From Actinokineospora bangkokensis (GTDB lineage Bacteria; Actinomycetota; Actinomycetes; Mycobacteriales; Pseudonocardiaceae), in assembly GCF_001940455.1 (NCBI RefSeq), contig NZ_MKQR01000032.1, positions 1 to 64,000 of the forward strand: DNA of 64,000 bases, in the 5' to 3' direction. The translations under genes and the position numbers were made by a program. The notes under the pieces are model-generated. The model was not told the DNA's origin. It saw only the letters and a program-made list of their open reading frames with translations, and made no database searches. The first letter of the stretch is position 1. Every line of letters starts with the position of its first letter. This document shows, in pieces, positions 42,920 through 50,807 of the stretch.

Positions 42920-44962
42920 TCAGCCCGCCGCCGCGGCGAGCCTGCTCAGCGCGCCCCGCACCACGGCGGGGTCGGTGGTCGACCAGAACGGCGGCAGCGA
43001 CGCCCGCAGGAACCCGCCGTAGCGGGCGGTGGCCAACCGGGGGTCCAGCACCGCCACCACGCCGCGGTCGTCCATCGACCGCAGCAGCCTGCCCGCGCCC
43101 TGCGCCAGCAGCAGCGCGGCGTGGGTGGCCGCGACCGTGAGGAACCCGTTGCCGCCGCGGGCCTCCACCGCGCGCTGCCGCGCCGAGGCCAGCGGGTCGT
43201 CCGGTCGGGGGAACGGGATCCGGTCCATCACCACCAGCGACAGCGACGGGCCGGGCACGTCCACCCCCTGCCACAGCGACAGGGTGCCGAACAGGCAGGT
43301 CGCCGGGTTCTCGGCGAACTTCTTCACCAGCAGCGACGTCGAGTCCTCGCCCTGGCACAGGATCTCCGAGGCCGCGCCCTCCCGCAGCTGCGCGGCGGCC
43401 TGCTTGGCCGCGCGCATCGAGGAGAACAGCCCCAGGGTCCGCCCGCCCGCGGCCTCGACCAGCTCGCGCAGCTCGTCGAGGTAGGCCGGGGGCAGGCCGT
43501 CGCGCCCCGGTGGGGGCAGGTGCTTGGCCACGTACAGGATGCCGGACTTCCCGTGGTCGAACGGGGAGCCGACGTCCATCCCGGTCCAGTGGACCGCGCC
43601 GTCGTCGGAGGGCGGTTCCTTGTCCAGCGCGGCGCCCTCGGCGCGCGCGCCGCTGCTCTGGCGCACCGGCAGCCCCCACTGCCGGGCGAGCGCGTCGAAC
43701 GACCCGCCCAGGGTGAGGGTGGCGGAGGTGAGCACGGTGGTGTGCTCGCCGAACAGCTTCTCCCGCAGCAGCCCGGCCACGTTCAGCGGCGCCACCCGCA
43801 GCGTCGGCGGGCGCGGGTTCTGCGAGCCGAAGTCCCCGGTCACCCACACCACGTCGCGCTGGTGGGCGGTGTCGGCCTCGAACGCCTCCAGCACCCGCAC
43901 GGCGGTGTCGTGCACGTCCTCCAGCGCGGCGAGCGCCTGCTTGCGCTGGCTGGCCTCGTCGGCCTCGGTGCCGCGCTTCTCCGGGCCGATGGCCGTGGTG
44001 CAGTGCTGGGCGGCGTCGCGCAGCGCGGTCAGCGTGACCTTCAGCGGTTCGGGCAGCGCGTCCAGCCTGCCCACCGCGACGTCCTCGAGCAGCATGGCCA
44101 GCCCGTCGCCCGCCTCGGCGAGCCGGTCGGCCAGGTCCTCCTCGACGAGCCTGCCGGTGCGCCGGGCGGCCACCGCGACCGCGGCGGCGGACAGCTCGCC
44201 GGTCGCCGCGGAGGTCACCCGGTCGACCAGGTCGTGCGCCTCGTCGACGACCACCACGTCGTGCTCGGGCAGCACCTGGGCGGTGCCCAGGGCGTCGATG
44301 GCCAGCAGCGCGTGGTTGGTGACCACCACGTCGGCCCGGCCCGCCTCGGCCCTGGCCCGCTCGGCGAAGCAGTCGGTGCCCACCGGGCAGCGGGACACCC
44401 CCAGGCACTCGCGCGCCGACACCGACACCTGCCGCCACGCCTGCTCGGACACCCCCGGCACCAGCTCGTCGCGGTCGCCCGCCTCGGTGTCGCTGGCCCA
44501 CTCCCGAAGCCGGGTGACCTCCCGCCCCATCCGGGAGATCGCGAACGGGTCGAACAGCGCCTGGTCGTCGGGGTCGTCGGCCGGGCCGCCGTCGAGCTTG
44601 TGCAGGCACAGGTAGTTGCGCCTGCCCTTGAGGATGGCGAAGCTCGGCGTCCGCTTGAGCGGCTTGGCCAGCGCCTTGGCCACCCGGGGCAGGTCGCGGT
44701 CGACCAGCTGGCGCTGCAGGGCGATGGTCGCGGTCGAGATGACCACCGTGGTGCCCTTCTCCACCGCGTGCCGGATCGCGGGCACCAGGTAGGCCAGCGA
44801 CTTGCCGGTGCCGGTGCCCGCCTGCACGGCCAGGTGGTCCCCGGTGCGGATGGCGTCCTGCACGGCCTCGGCCATCGTCGTCTGCCCAGGCCGCTCCGCG
44901 CCACCCACGGCGGCGACCGCCGTGGCCAGCAGCTCGCGGAGGGGAGGCAGGGAGTCCGGCAC
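42920..44962 (-). CDS. dinG: DinG-family ATP-dependent DNA helicase
   Basis: 680 residues, XPD/DinG superfamily 2 helicase. Motif I AVQAGTGTGKSLAYLVPAI (about 45), the four iron-sulfur-cluster-type cysteines within CLHKLDGG...ECLGVSRCPVGTDCF (about 115-195), motif II VVVDEAHDL (about 235), LTSATL (about 427), and motif VI QGAGRLLRS (about 625). It unwinds DNA 5' to 3' and removes R-loops or D-loops. GTG at 44962, seven nucleotides after TACCGT on the minus strand, suggests a leaderless mRNA. In M. tuberculosis dinG neighbours pncB1; here the surface-protein island separates them. Confidence 0.93.
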   Translation of the reverse strand: MPDSLPPLRELLATAVAAVGGAERPGQTTMAEAVQDAIRTGDHLAVQAGTGTGKSLAYLVPAIRHAVEKGTTVVISTATIALQRQLVDRDLPRVAKALAKPLKRTPSFAILKGRRNYLCLHKLDGGPADDPDDQALFDPFAISRMGREVTRLREWASDTEAGDRDELVPGVSEQAWRQVSVSARECLGVSRCPVGTDCFAERARAEAGRADVVVTNHALLAIDALGTAQVLPEHDVVVVDEAHDLVDRVTSAATGELSAAAVAVAARRTGRLVEEDLADRLAEAGDGLAMLLEDVAVGRLDALPEPLKVTLTALRDAAQHCTTAIGPEKRGTEADEASQRKQALAALEDVHDTAVRVLEAFEADTAHQRDVVWVTGDFGSQNPRPPTLRVAPLNVAGLLREKLFGEHTTVLTSATLTLGGSFDALARQWGLPVRQSSGARAEGAALDKEPPSDDGAVHWTGMDVGSPFDHGKSGILYVAKHLPPPGRDGLPPAYLDELRELVEAAGGRTLGLFSSMRAAKQAAAQLREGAASEILCQGEDSTSLLVKKFAENPATCLFGTLSLWQGVDVPGPSLSLVVMDRIPFPRPDDPLASARQRAVEARGGNGFLTVAATHAALLLAQGAGRLLRSMDDRGVVAVLDPRLATARYGGFLRASLPPFWSTTDPAVVRGALSRLAAAAG

Positions 44963-44969
44963 AGCGCAG

Positions 44970-44975
44970 ACGGTA
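44970..44975 (-). promoter_or_regulatory. -10 hexamer TACCGT, leaderless start of dinG
   Basis: Minus strand, 7 nt before the GTG at 44962; no Shine-Dalgarno. Confidence 0.45.
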
Positions 44976-45104
44976 CCGGTGGGGTCCGACAAACCCGCCG
45001 CGCGGTCACGTCCCCCGTCCGGGTTGCACCCGTTGCTTCGCCTGGCGGCCCCCCGGTGCGCCGGGTGCACTGGGGTCGTTGACCCGAACAGAGGAGTGAT
45101 CGGA

Positions 45105-45851
45105 ATGGCACGCCGCGCTGTGACGACCCTGCTGGCCGCGACCGCCCTGGCGGTGGTCCCCACCACGGCGTCAGCGTCCCCGCAGCCCGCAGGCGGCGCC
45201 GCGGGTTCCTCGCCGGTGGCAGGCACCGCCGCGGCCCTCTCGCGGCTCACCGGCTCCGCGGGGGCGGCTCCGCAGGCCACCGACAGCAGCGCCACGGTCG
45301 GGGGCGGGATGGCCCTCTTCGGCATCGACGCGGTCGACCTCGGCCCCCTCGCCCCCTGCGCGGCGGGCGGCCCCACCTCCGCCACCACCCCCGGCGCCGC
45401 CTCGGACAACCAGTCCGTCGTCTACGGCTCCGGCAGCACCACCTGCGCCACCGACCCCGCCACCGGCGAGTCCAGGGCCACCGCCACCGGCCGCACCTTC
45501 AAGCTCGACGCCCTCAAGCCCTACGGCGGCCCCGCCATCCGCGTGTCCTCCTACTCGGCCACCTGCTCCACCACCCCGAACGGTTCCCGCTCCTCCATCA
45601 CCCTCGGCGGCGTCACCGGCCTCGACCTGCCCACCACCATCCCCCAGAACTTCTCCACCAAGATCCCCGGCGCCACCCCCACCGACCCGCCCCTGGCGCT
45701 CGTCACGGCCAACTCGGTCGTCACCCCCGAACCCGGCGACGGCTCCGCCACCGTCAGCGCCCTGCGCATCCAGTTCTTCCCCCAGGGCGGCCAGGGCAGC
45801 GGCACCATCACCCTCGCCACCGTCACCTGCACGCCCGACTCCGGGGACTGA
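45105..45851 (+). CDS. Secreted protein related to choice-of-anchor-P proteins, no anchor
   Basis: 248 residues. Signal peptide MARRAVTTLLAATALAVVPTTASA (cleavage about 25). The body is Ser/Thr/Gly-rich beta sequence with three paired Cys regions (APCAAG, TTCATD, ATCSTT, VTCTPD). The layout, two halves with a TGRTFKLDALKPYGG...SYSATC block and VSALRIQFFP...GTITLATVTC at the end, parallels the choice-of-anchor-P protein at 48111 (NGLHVRLLP...GTGDLVLGSATC). Unlike that protein it stops right after the last Cys without a membrane tail, so it should be released. ATG with GAGGAGTGA upstream. Function unknown; structural or adhesive is a guess. Confidence 0.75.
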   Translation: MARRAVTTLLAATALAVVPTTASASPQPAGGAAGSSPVAGTAAALSRLTGSAGAAPQATDSSATVGGGMALFGIDAVDLGPLAPCAAGGPTSATTPGAASDNQSVVYGSGSTTCATDPATGESRATATGRTFKLDALKPYGGPAIRVSSYSATCSTTPNGSRSSITLGGVTGLDLPTTIPQNFSTKIPGATPTDPPLALVTANSVVTPEPGDGSATVSALRIQFFPQGGQGSGTITLATVTCTPDSGD

Positions 45852-45868
45852 CCCCTCGACCGCCTGCT

Positions 45869-45913
45869 CGACCGCCGCTGGGCACCCGATCACACCGGGC
45901 CCAGCGGCGGTCG
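45869..45913. terminator. Bidirectional hairpin terminator
   Basis: Perfect 15-bp arms CGACCGCCGCTGGGC (45869-45883) and its complement (45899-45913) with a 15-nt loop, exactly between the convergent ends of the secreted-protein and glycosyltransferase genes. Confidence 0.75.
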
Positions 45914-45924
45914 TCGTCCGGGGG

Positions 45925-47298
45925 TCAGTGGTCGAGGGCGACGACGTGGAGGTTCTGGCGTTCGGTGTTGCGGCGGGTCTTGGTCCAGCCGTTGTGGCCG
46001 CGCAGCAGGCGGATCGCCGCGCGCCAGGAGGTGATGTAGAAGGTGTAGATGTAGACGGCGTAGGTGAGGCCGTAGAGGACCGCTTTGGCGAAGCCGACCT
46101 GGGGTTCGCAGCGGGCGCGGTAGATGGGGCCCCAGATGACGAAGGGGAGCAGGCCGAAGGAGCCGTAGACGGCGAAGAGGATCCAGGCGCCGCCGGTGAA
46201 CCAGGTCCAGACCTCGGTGGGGGCTTGGGCGGTGCGGAAGAACAGCAGCAGGAACGGGATCGGGTAGATGAGGGTGCCCAGCAGCTGCATCCAGGGCTGG
46301 GCGAGGTAGTACATCATCTCGGCCGCGCCGAGGGTGGTCAGGTGGGCGGAGTCCCAGATGCGGCGGACGTAGCGGCCGCACTGCATGGTGCCCTGGCCCC
46401 AGCGGGTGCGCTGGGCCAGGAAGCGGCGCATGCTGTAGAGCGCCTCCTGGTCGACGTGGGTGTCGACGGTGAAGCCGGTGCGCCAGCCGCGGGTGAGCAG
46501 GTGCACGCCGAGTTCGAAGTCCTCCAGCAGGGCGCCGCGCCAGGGGCCGGGGCCGGTGGCGATGGAGTCCAGGGCGGACAGGCGGGTGAACTGGCCGTTG
46601 CCGCCCATGGAGATGGTGCCGGTGTGCCCGCGCGACATCTGGATCGCCGCGATCGCGCCGCGGAACTCCAGGTCCTGCATGCGGACCAGGGCCGAGGACA
46701 GCTGCCTGCGCAGGAAGCCGCCCTCCGGCGGCGGGGTGCCCCGGTTGCCCATCCGCACGTCGACCTGCACCGCGCCGATCGAGGCGTCGCCGAACAGGTG
46801 GGCGGCCGCGCAGGTCTCCAGGCAGTTCGCCGCCGGGCGGCCGTCCGCGTCGACCACGACCACCACGGCGCGGTCGGTGTCGGCGTAGCGGCCCATCCAG
46901 GCCTTGAGCTCGCGGTAGGCGGCGTTGAGCGCGTCGCCCTTGCCGGTGCGGGCCTGCGGGCGGCGGCGCTGGACCAGGTGCAGGTGCGGGTCGCCGCCGT
47001 GGCGGGGGCCGCGCAGGTCGCGCACCACCTGGGCGGTGGCGTCGTCGGAGTCGTCGTCGATCACCCACACGTGGGCCACCGGGAAGGTGGTCCGCAGGTA
47101 CACGACGGTGTCCCGGATGACGGCCTCCTCGTCCCGGCAGGGGACCAGGAAGTGCCACTCGAACCGGTCCGGGTCGCCCGTGCCCGCGTGCTTGTGCCGC
47201 AGGTAGGGCACCACGATCAGGCCCACGTAGCACAGGAACGCCACGCTCATCGTCAGCGCGAGCGCCTGGGTGAACCCCAGCAGCAGCGACAGGTTCAC
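45925..47298 (-). CDS. Membrane GT2 glycosyltransferase of the exosortase locus
   Basis: 457 residues. One N-terminal helix (about 5-30), a GT-A domain with WHFLVPCRDEEAVI (about 49), VIDDDSDD (about 80) and VVVVDADGR (about 140), then FEDFELGVHLLTRGW-like LLEDFELGVHLLTRGWRT (about 250) and the processive-enzyme motif QRTRWGQG (Q..RW, about 290). Four or more helices follow. This is the layout of cellulose/chitin/hyaluronan-synthase-like GT2 enzymes, which polymerise or attach sugars at the membrane. Its GTG overlaps the exosortase stop by four bases, so both are translated together. Sugar and acceptor are unknown; modification of the sorted proteins is an inference. Confidence 0.85.
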   Translation of the reverse strand: MNLSLLLGFTQALALTMSVAFLCYVGLIVVPYLRHKHAGTGDPDRFEWHFLVPCRDEEAVIRDTVVYLRTTFPVAHVWVIDDDSDDATAQVVRDLRGPRHGGDPHLHLVQRRRPQARTGKGDALNAAYRELKAWMGRYADTDRAVVVVVDADGRPAANCLETCAAAHLFGDASIGAVQVDVRMGNRGTPPPEGGFLRRQLSSALVRMQDLEFRGAIAAIQMSRGHTGTISMGGNGQFTRLSALDSIATGPGPWRGALLEDFELGVHLLTRGWRTGFTVDTHVDQEALYSMRRFLAQRTRWGQGTMQCGRYVRRIWDSAHLTTLGAAEMMYYLAQPWMQLLGTLIYPIPFLLLFFRTAQAPTEVWTWFTGGAWILFAVYGSFGLLPFVIWGPIYRARCEPQVGFAKAVLYGLTYAVYIYTFYITSWRAAIRLLRGHNGWTKTRRNTERQNLHVVALDH

Positions 47299-47894
47299 CC
47301 GGCCTCCCGGGGCTTGCGCGTGGCCAGCCGGACGAACAGGACCAGGGCGGCGGCGCCGCCGAGCACGCTGACCATCGACCCCAGCAGCGTGTGGCCCCAG
47401 TAGTAGCCGCGGTCGGTGCCCAGCCAGCCCACCAGGCCCACCAGGGTGAGGATGCGCAGCTGGTTGACCACGACCACCGCCACCGCGGCGACGCCCAGCG
47501 CCAGCAGCACCCGGCTCGAGATCCGCGGCCGCAGCGCGATCATCACCGCGGCGACCAGCACCAGCGGCAGCACCAGGAACGCCGAGGTGCACTCGGGGCT
47601 CATCGCCAGGCCGAACGGCCGGTCACCGCCGAGTCCGAAGTAGAGCGCCTGCCGGTCGGCGGCCAGGTAGACCCCGTGGTCGCTGGTCCAGCTGACGAAC
47701 ACCGACGCCAGCGCCATCTCCCCGGTCCGGTACTGCCGGTTCACCACCACCAGCGCCGCGGCCAGGCCCACCAGGGCCAGCACGAGCAGCCGGACCAGCG
47801 GTGGCGACGGCCCCCGGACGGGGGCCGGGTCGGCGAGCGCCACGGCACCTCCCATGGTCGGCGCCACCGCGGTGGTGGCGTGCCCACCCATCAT
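47295..47894 (-). CDS. Exosortase/archaeosortase-family protein
   Basis: 199 residues, about five or six membrane helices. The exosortase catalytic triad is present in order: Cys in MSPECTSAFLVLP, Arg in VVNQLRILTLVGLVG and His in GYYWGHTLLGSM. These enzymes cut a C-terminal PEP-CTERM-like signal (motif, helix, basic tail) and transfer the protein to an anchor, in parallel to sortases. It is short compared with proteobacterial EpsH-type exosortases but matches the compact actinobacterial kind. ATG at 47894 (MMGG) chosen; a further 45 codons upstream are open but unlike the family. It is divergent from the choice-of-anchor-P gene and coupled to the glycosyltransferase. Confidence 0.83.
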   Translation of the reverse strand: MMGGHATTAVAPTMGGAVALADPAPVRGPSPPLVRLLVLALVGLAAALVVVNRQYRTGEMALASVFVSWTSDHGVYLAADRQALYFGLGGDRPFGLAMSPECTSAFLVLPLVLVAAVMIALRPRISSRVLLALGVAAVAVVVVNQLRILTLVGLVGWLGTDRGYYWGHTLLGSMVSVLGGAAALVLFVRLATRKPREAG

Positions 47895-48110
47895 CGGTGT
47901 CCCACCCGGAGCGGGTGTATCGCTGAAACGGGTGACAGGGCCCGAGCAGTGGTGACCGTACGGGTGAGTTCGGACTGTCCACACCCGACATCCCACACGA
48001 ACAGATGAGTTGTCGTTGCGCCGCCGCACCTACCTCGTTGACCCCCACACGAGGGAGCCAGGAGCGCGCCCACCGCGCCCCGGCCCCACCTCTCCCACCA
48101 GGAGGACCCG

Positions 48111-48851
48111 ATGATCTCGCAGAAAACGCGCCGGGGAGCCGTCATCGGCGCGCTCACCGCCGCGGTGCTGATGGCGGGCGCCGCGCCCGCCTCCGCGGCG
48201 CCCGGTGACGGCTCCGCCTACGTCGCGGCGGGCACCGTGACGCTGCTGGGCGTCCCGGCCGTGACCATCCCGCCGCAGGCGGCCACCAGCACCGACGGGC
48301 CCAACACCGCGCAGCTGGCCGGGCTGGGCTTCCCCGGCGTGCTCAACGCCGGGCTGGTCAGCAGCGCGTCCACGCGCGACGACAGCACCGGCGTCGTGCA
48401 CTCCGAGGCCACCCTGGCGGGCGTCGGCCTGACGCTGGGCAACCTCGGCACCATCCAGGCCATCGACGTCGTCTGCGACGCCACCCAGGCGGGCATCACC
48501 GGCGGCACCACGCTGGCGGGGGTGGCCATCGCGGGGGTCAACGTCCCGGTGAACCCCGCGCCGAACACGGTGATCGCGGTGCCGCCCGGCCCGCTTGCGC
48601 TGGTCTCGCTGACCTTCAACGAGCAGATCGCCAACCCCGACGGCAGCCTCACCACCAACGGGCTGCACGTGCGCCTGCTCCCCCTGCTCGGCACCGGTGA
48701 CCTGGTGCTCGGCAGCGCCACCTGCGGACCGGCCGCCGCCCCGGTCCCGCTGGCCTCCGGCGCCGGGCTGTGGATCGGCCTGGGCCTGCTGGGGGCGCTC
48801 GCGCTGCCGGTCGGCCTGCACGCGGTGCGCAGGCGCACCGCCGCGGCCTGA
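48111..48851 (+). CDS. Choice-of-anchor-P-like surface protein with C-terminal sorting tail
   Basis: 246 residues. Signal peptide (RRGAVIGALTAAVLMAGAAPASAA, about 8-31). The domain has the pattern of actinobacterial choice-of-anchor-P proteins: ASTRDDSTGVVHSEATLAGV, LGTIQAIDVVCDAT, VNPAPNTVIAV, LTFNEQIANPDGSLTTNGLHVRL and GTGDLVLGSATCG. The C-terminus is PVPLASGAGLWIGLGLLG, a helix of about 20 residues, then VRRRTAAA, a tripartite sorting signal. The likely processor is the exosortase encoded on the opposite strand 217 bp away, although no PEP motif is evident and PVP is only a candidate. ATG with AGGAGGA upstream. Confidence 0.8.
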   Translation: MISQKTRRGAVIGALTAAVLMAGAAPASAAPGDGSAYVAAGTVTLLGVPAVTIPPQAATSTDGPNTAQLAGLGFPGVLNAGLVSSASTRDDSTGVVHSEATLAGVGLTLGNLGTIQAIDVVCDATQAGITGGTTLAGVAIAGVNVPVNPAPNTVIAVPPGPLALVSLTFNEQIANPDGSLTTNGLHVRLLPLLGTGDLVLGSATCGPAAAPVPLASGAGLWIGLGLLGALALPVGLHAVRRRTAAA

Positions 48852-48861
48852 GGGGCCGCGG

Positions 48862-49023
48862 GTGTACAGGGCACCGGGAGCGGGCCTGGGTGTCGGCGGC
48901 GGCACCGCGCTCGCCGTGACCGGTGCGGACGTGGGGTGGTGGATCGCGCTCGGGATCGCGCTGCTCATCACCGGCGTCCTGCTGCTGCGCGCCGCGCGGC
49001 GGCGCCGATCGGCCGCTGGGTGA
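48862..49023 (+). CDS. 53-residue protein consisting of an LAVTG sorting signal
   Basis: Starts at GTG 48862, ten bases after the previous stop. The sequence is a Gly-rich N-terminus (YRAPGAGLGVGGGT), then ALAVTGAD, a hydrophobic helix VGWWIALGIALLITGVLLL and RAARRRR. LAxTG-helix-Arg is the signal used by class E sortases of actinobacteria. There is no export signal before it, apart from the helix itself. It may be an anchor module, a remnant of a longer surface protein, or chance coding; codon bias and the exact sorting architecture favour a real product. A 14-bp hairpin follows 4 bp downstream of the stop. Confidence 0.6.
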   Translation: MYRAPGAGLGVGGGTALAVTGADVGWWIALGIALLITGVLLLRAARRRRSAAG

Positions 49024-49026
49024 GAC

Positions 49027-49060
49027 GGCGTGGCCCCCGGCTCCCCCCGGGGGCCACGCC
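49027..49060 (+). terminator. Hairpin terminator after the LAVTG gene
   Basis: Perfect 14-bp arms GGCGTGGCCCCCGG (49027-49040) and complement (49047-49060), 6-nt loop, just before the WecB-type gene, which therefore needs its own promoter or read-through. Confidence 0.7.
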
Positions 49061-49078
49061 CCGGAGGTGAGGTGCGCG

Positions 49079-50215
49079 ATGCGTGAGCGGGTGCTGGTCC
49101 TGGTCGGCACGCGGCCGGAGGCGGTCAAGTGCGCCCCGGTGGTGCTGGAGTTGCAGGGGCACCGGCGGTTGGCCCCGGTGCTGGTGCACAGCGGCCAGCA
49201 CGGGCCGGTCGTCGAGCAGGCCCTGGCGCCGTTCGGGCTGACCGCGGAGCTGACCCTGCCGGTGCGCCGCGCGGGCGGCGGGCAGGCCGAGCTGGTCTCG
49301 GCGCTGCTGCCCGCGCTGGACGCGCTGCTGGAGCGGGTGCGGCCCGCGGCGGTGCTCGTCCAGGGCGACACCACCACGGCGCTGTGCGGGGCGCTCGCCG
49401 CGTTCTGGCGGCGGGTGCCGGTGGCCCACCTGGAGGCGGGCCTGCGCACCGGCGACCTGGCCTCGCCGTTCCCGGAGGAGGCCAACCGGCAGGTGCTCGC
49501 GCGGTTGGCGGCGCTGCACCTGGCGCCGACCCCGGCCGCGGCCGACGCGCTGCGCGCGGAGAACGTCGCGCCCGGGTCGGTCGTGGTCACCGGCAACACG
49601 GTGGTGGACGCGGTGCGCCTGATCGCCACCGCCGACCGCCCGCCGGTCGACCCGCTGCTGCGCGCGGCGGGCGCCACCGGGGAGCGGTTGGTGCTGGTCA
49701 CGATGCACCGCCGCGAGTCGTGGGGCGCCCCGCTGGAGGAGGTGCTGCGCAGCGTGCGCACCCTCGCCCACCGCCACCCGGACGTGCGGGTGGTGCTGCC
49801 CGCGCACCCCAACCCGGCGGTGCGCGCGCAGGTCTCGGCGGTGCTCGGCGGGCACCCCAGGGTGGTGGTCACCGAACCGCTGGCCTACCCCGACCTGGTG
49901 TGGCTGCTGCGCCGCAGCGCGCTGGTCATCACCGACTCGGGCGGCATCCAGGAGGAGGCGCCCACCTTCGGCGTCCCGGTCCTCGTCGCCCGCGACACCA
50001 CCGAGCGCCGCGAGGCCGTCGACGCGGGCTGCGCCTGGCTCGTGGGCACCAGCCCGGCGCGCATCCTCGACGCGGCCGACCGCGCGCTGCACGGCGCGCT
50101 GGTCGTGCCGCGCACGGCGAACCCCTTCGGCGACGGCCACGCCGCCGCCCGCGTCTGCGCCGCGCTCGACCGCACCCTGCGCGTCGACCCGCACCTGGCC
50201 GCCGCGGGGTTCTGA
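49079..50215 (+). CDS. wecB: UDP-N-acetylglucosamine 2-epimerase (WecB-type, non-hydrolysing)
   Basis: 378 residues. N-terminal VLVGTRPEAVKCAPVVLEL, VHSGQHGPVVEQAL, VQGDTTTAL, HLEAGLRTGDLASPFPEEANRQ, then VVTGNTVVDAV, VTMHRRESWG, and SALVITDSGGIQEEAPTFGVPVLVARDTTERRE: all the WecB/MnaA blocks. It interconverts UDP-GlcNAc and UDP-ManNAc for wall or surface polysaccharides. ATG start after GGAGGTGAGG. Lying beside a GT2 glycosyltransferase and exosortase, it may supply the sugar nucleotide for that system, though WecB genes occur in many contexts. Confidence 0.92.
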   Translation: MRERVLVLVGTRPEAVKCAPVVLELQGHRRLAPVLVHSGQHGPVVEQALAPFGLTAELTLPVRRAGGGQAELVSALLPALDALLERVRPAAVLVQGDTTTALCGALAAFWRRVPVAHLEAGLRTGDLASPFPEEANRQVLARLAALHLAPTPAAADALRAENVAPGSVVVTGNTVVDAVRLIATADRPPVDPLLRAAGATGERLVLVTMHRRESWGAPLEEVLRSVRTLAHRHPDVRVVLPAHPNPAVRAQVSAVLGGHPRVVVTEPLAYPDLVWLLRRSALVITDSGGIQEEAPTFGVPVLVARDTTERREAVDAGCAWLVGTSPARILDAADRALHGALVVPRTANPFGDGHAAARVCAALDRTLRVDPHLAAAGF

Positions 50216-50231
50216 CCCGCGGCCGCCGGGC

Positions 50232-50807
50232 TCAGCCGACGGCGGGGGAGCCGGTGAGGGTGACGCCCGCGCCGGTGAGCTGGGCGAGCGCCTTCTCCAC
50301 CGTCGCGGGCGCGACGCCCGCGGTCAACCCCAGCAGGACGGTGACCCCGAAGCCCGCCGCGGCGGCGTCGAGCGCGGTAGCGCGGACGCAGTGGTCGGTG
50401 GCGATGCCGACGACGTCCACCTCGGACACCCCCGCCGCGCGCAGCCAGTCGGTCAGCGACGCGCCGCCGGGGCCCTCGCCCTCGAAGCCGGAGTAGGCCG
50501 CGGCGTAGGCGCCCTTGGAGAACACCGCCTCCACCGCGGACACGTCCAGCTCCGGGTGGAACGAGCTGCCGGGGGTGCCCGCCACGCAGTGCACCGGCCA
50601 CGAGTCGACGTAGTCGGGGGTGTCGCTGAAGTGCGCGCCCGGGTCGACGTGGTAGTCGCGGGTGGCGACCACGTGGTCGTACGGGGTGCTCGCCGCGTGC
50701 CGGGAGATCGCCGCCGCGACGGCCGCCCCGCCCGCGACCGCGAGCGAGCCGCCCTCGCAGAAGTCGTTCTGCACGTCGACGACGATCAGGGCCCTCTTGC
50801 CGCTCAT
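50232..50807 (-). CDS. pncA: Nicotinamidase
   Basis: 191 residues, cysteine hydrolase of the isochorismatase-like fold. Catalytic Asp in VVDVQNDFCEGGSL (about 10), metal ligands in DYHVDPGAHFSDTPDYVDSWPVHC (Asp and His around 52-72), active Lys in FSKGAYAAAYSGFEG (about 98) and nucleophilic Cys in IATDHCVRATALDA (about 140). It converts nicotinamide to nicotinate, and is the enzyme that activates pyrazinamide in mycobacteria. Its ATG overlaps the stop of pncB, the next step of the NAD salvage pathway. Confidence 0.95.
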   Translation of the reverse strand: MSGKRALIVVDVQNDFCEGGSLAVAGGAAVAAAISRHAASTPYDHVVATRDYHVDPGAHFSDTPDYVDSWPVHCVAGTPGSSFHPELDVSAVEAVFSKGAYAAAYSGFEGEGPGGASLTDWLRAAGVSEVDVVGIATDHCVRATALDAAAAGFGVTVLLGLTAGVAPATVEKALAQLTGAGVTLTGSPAVG

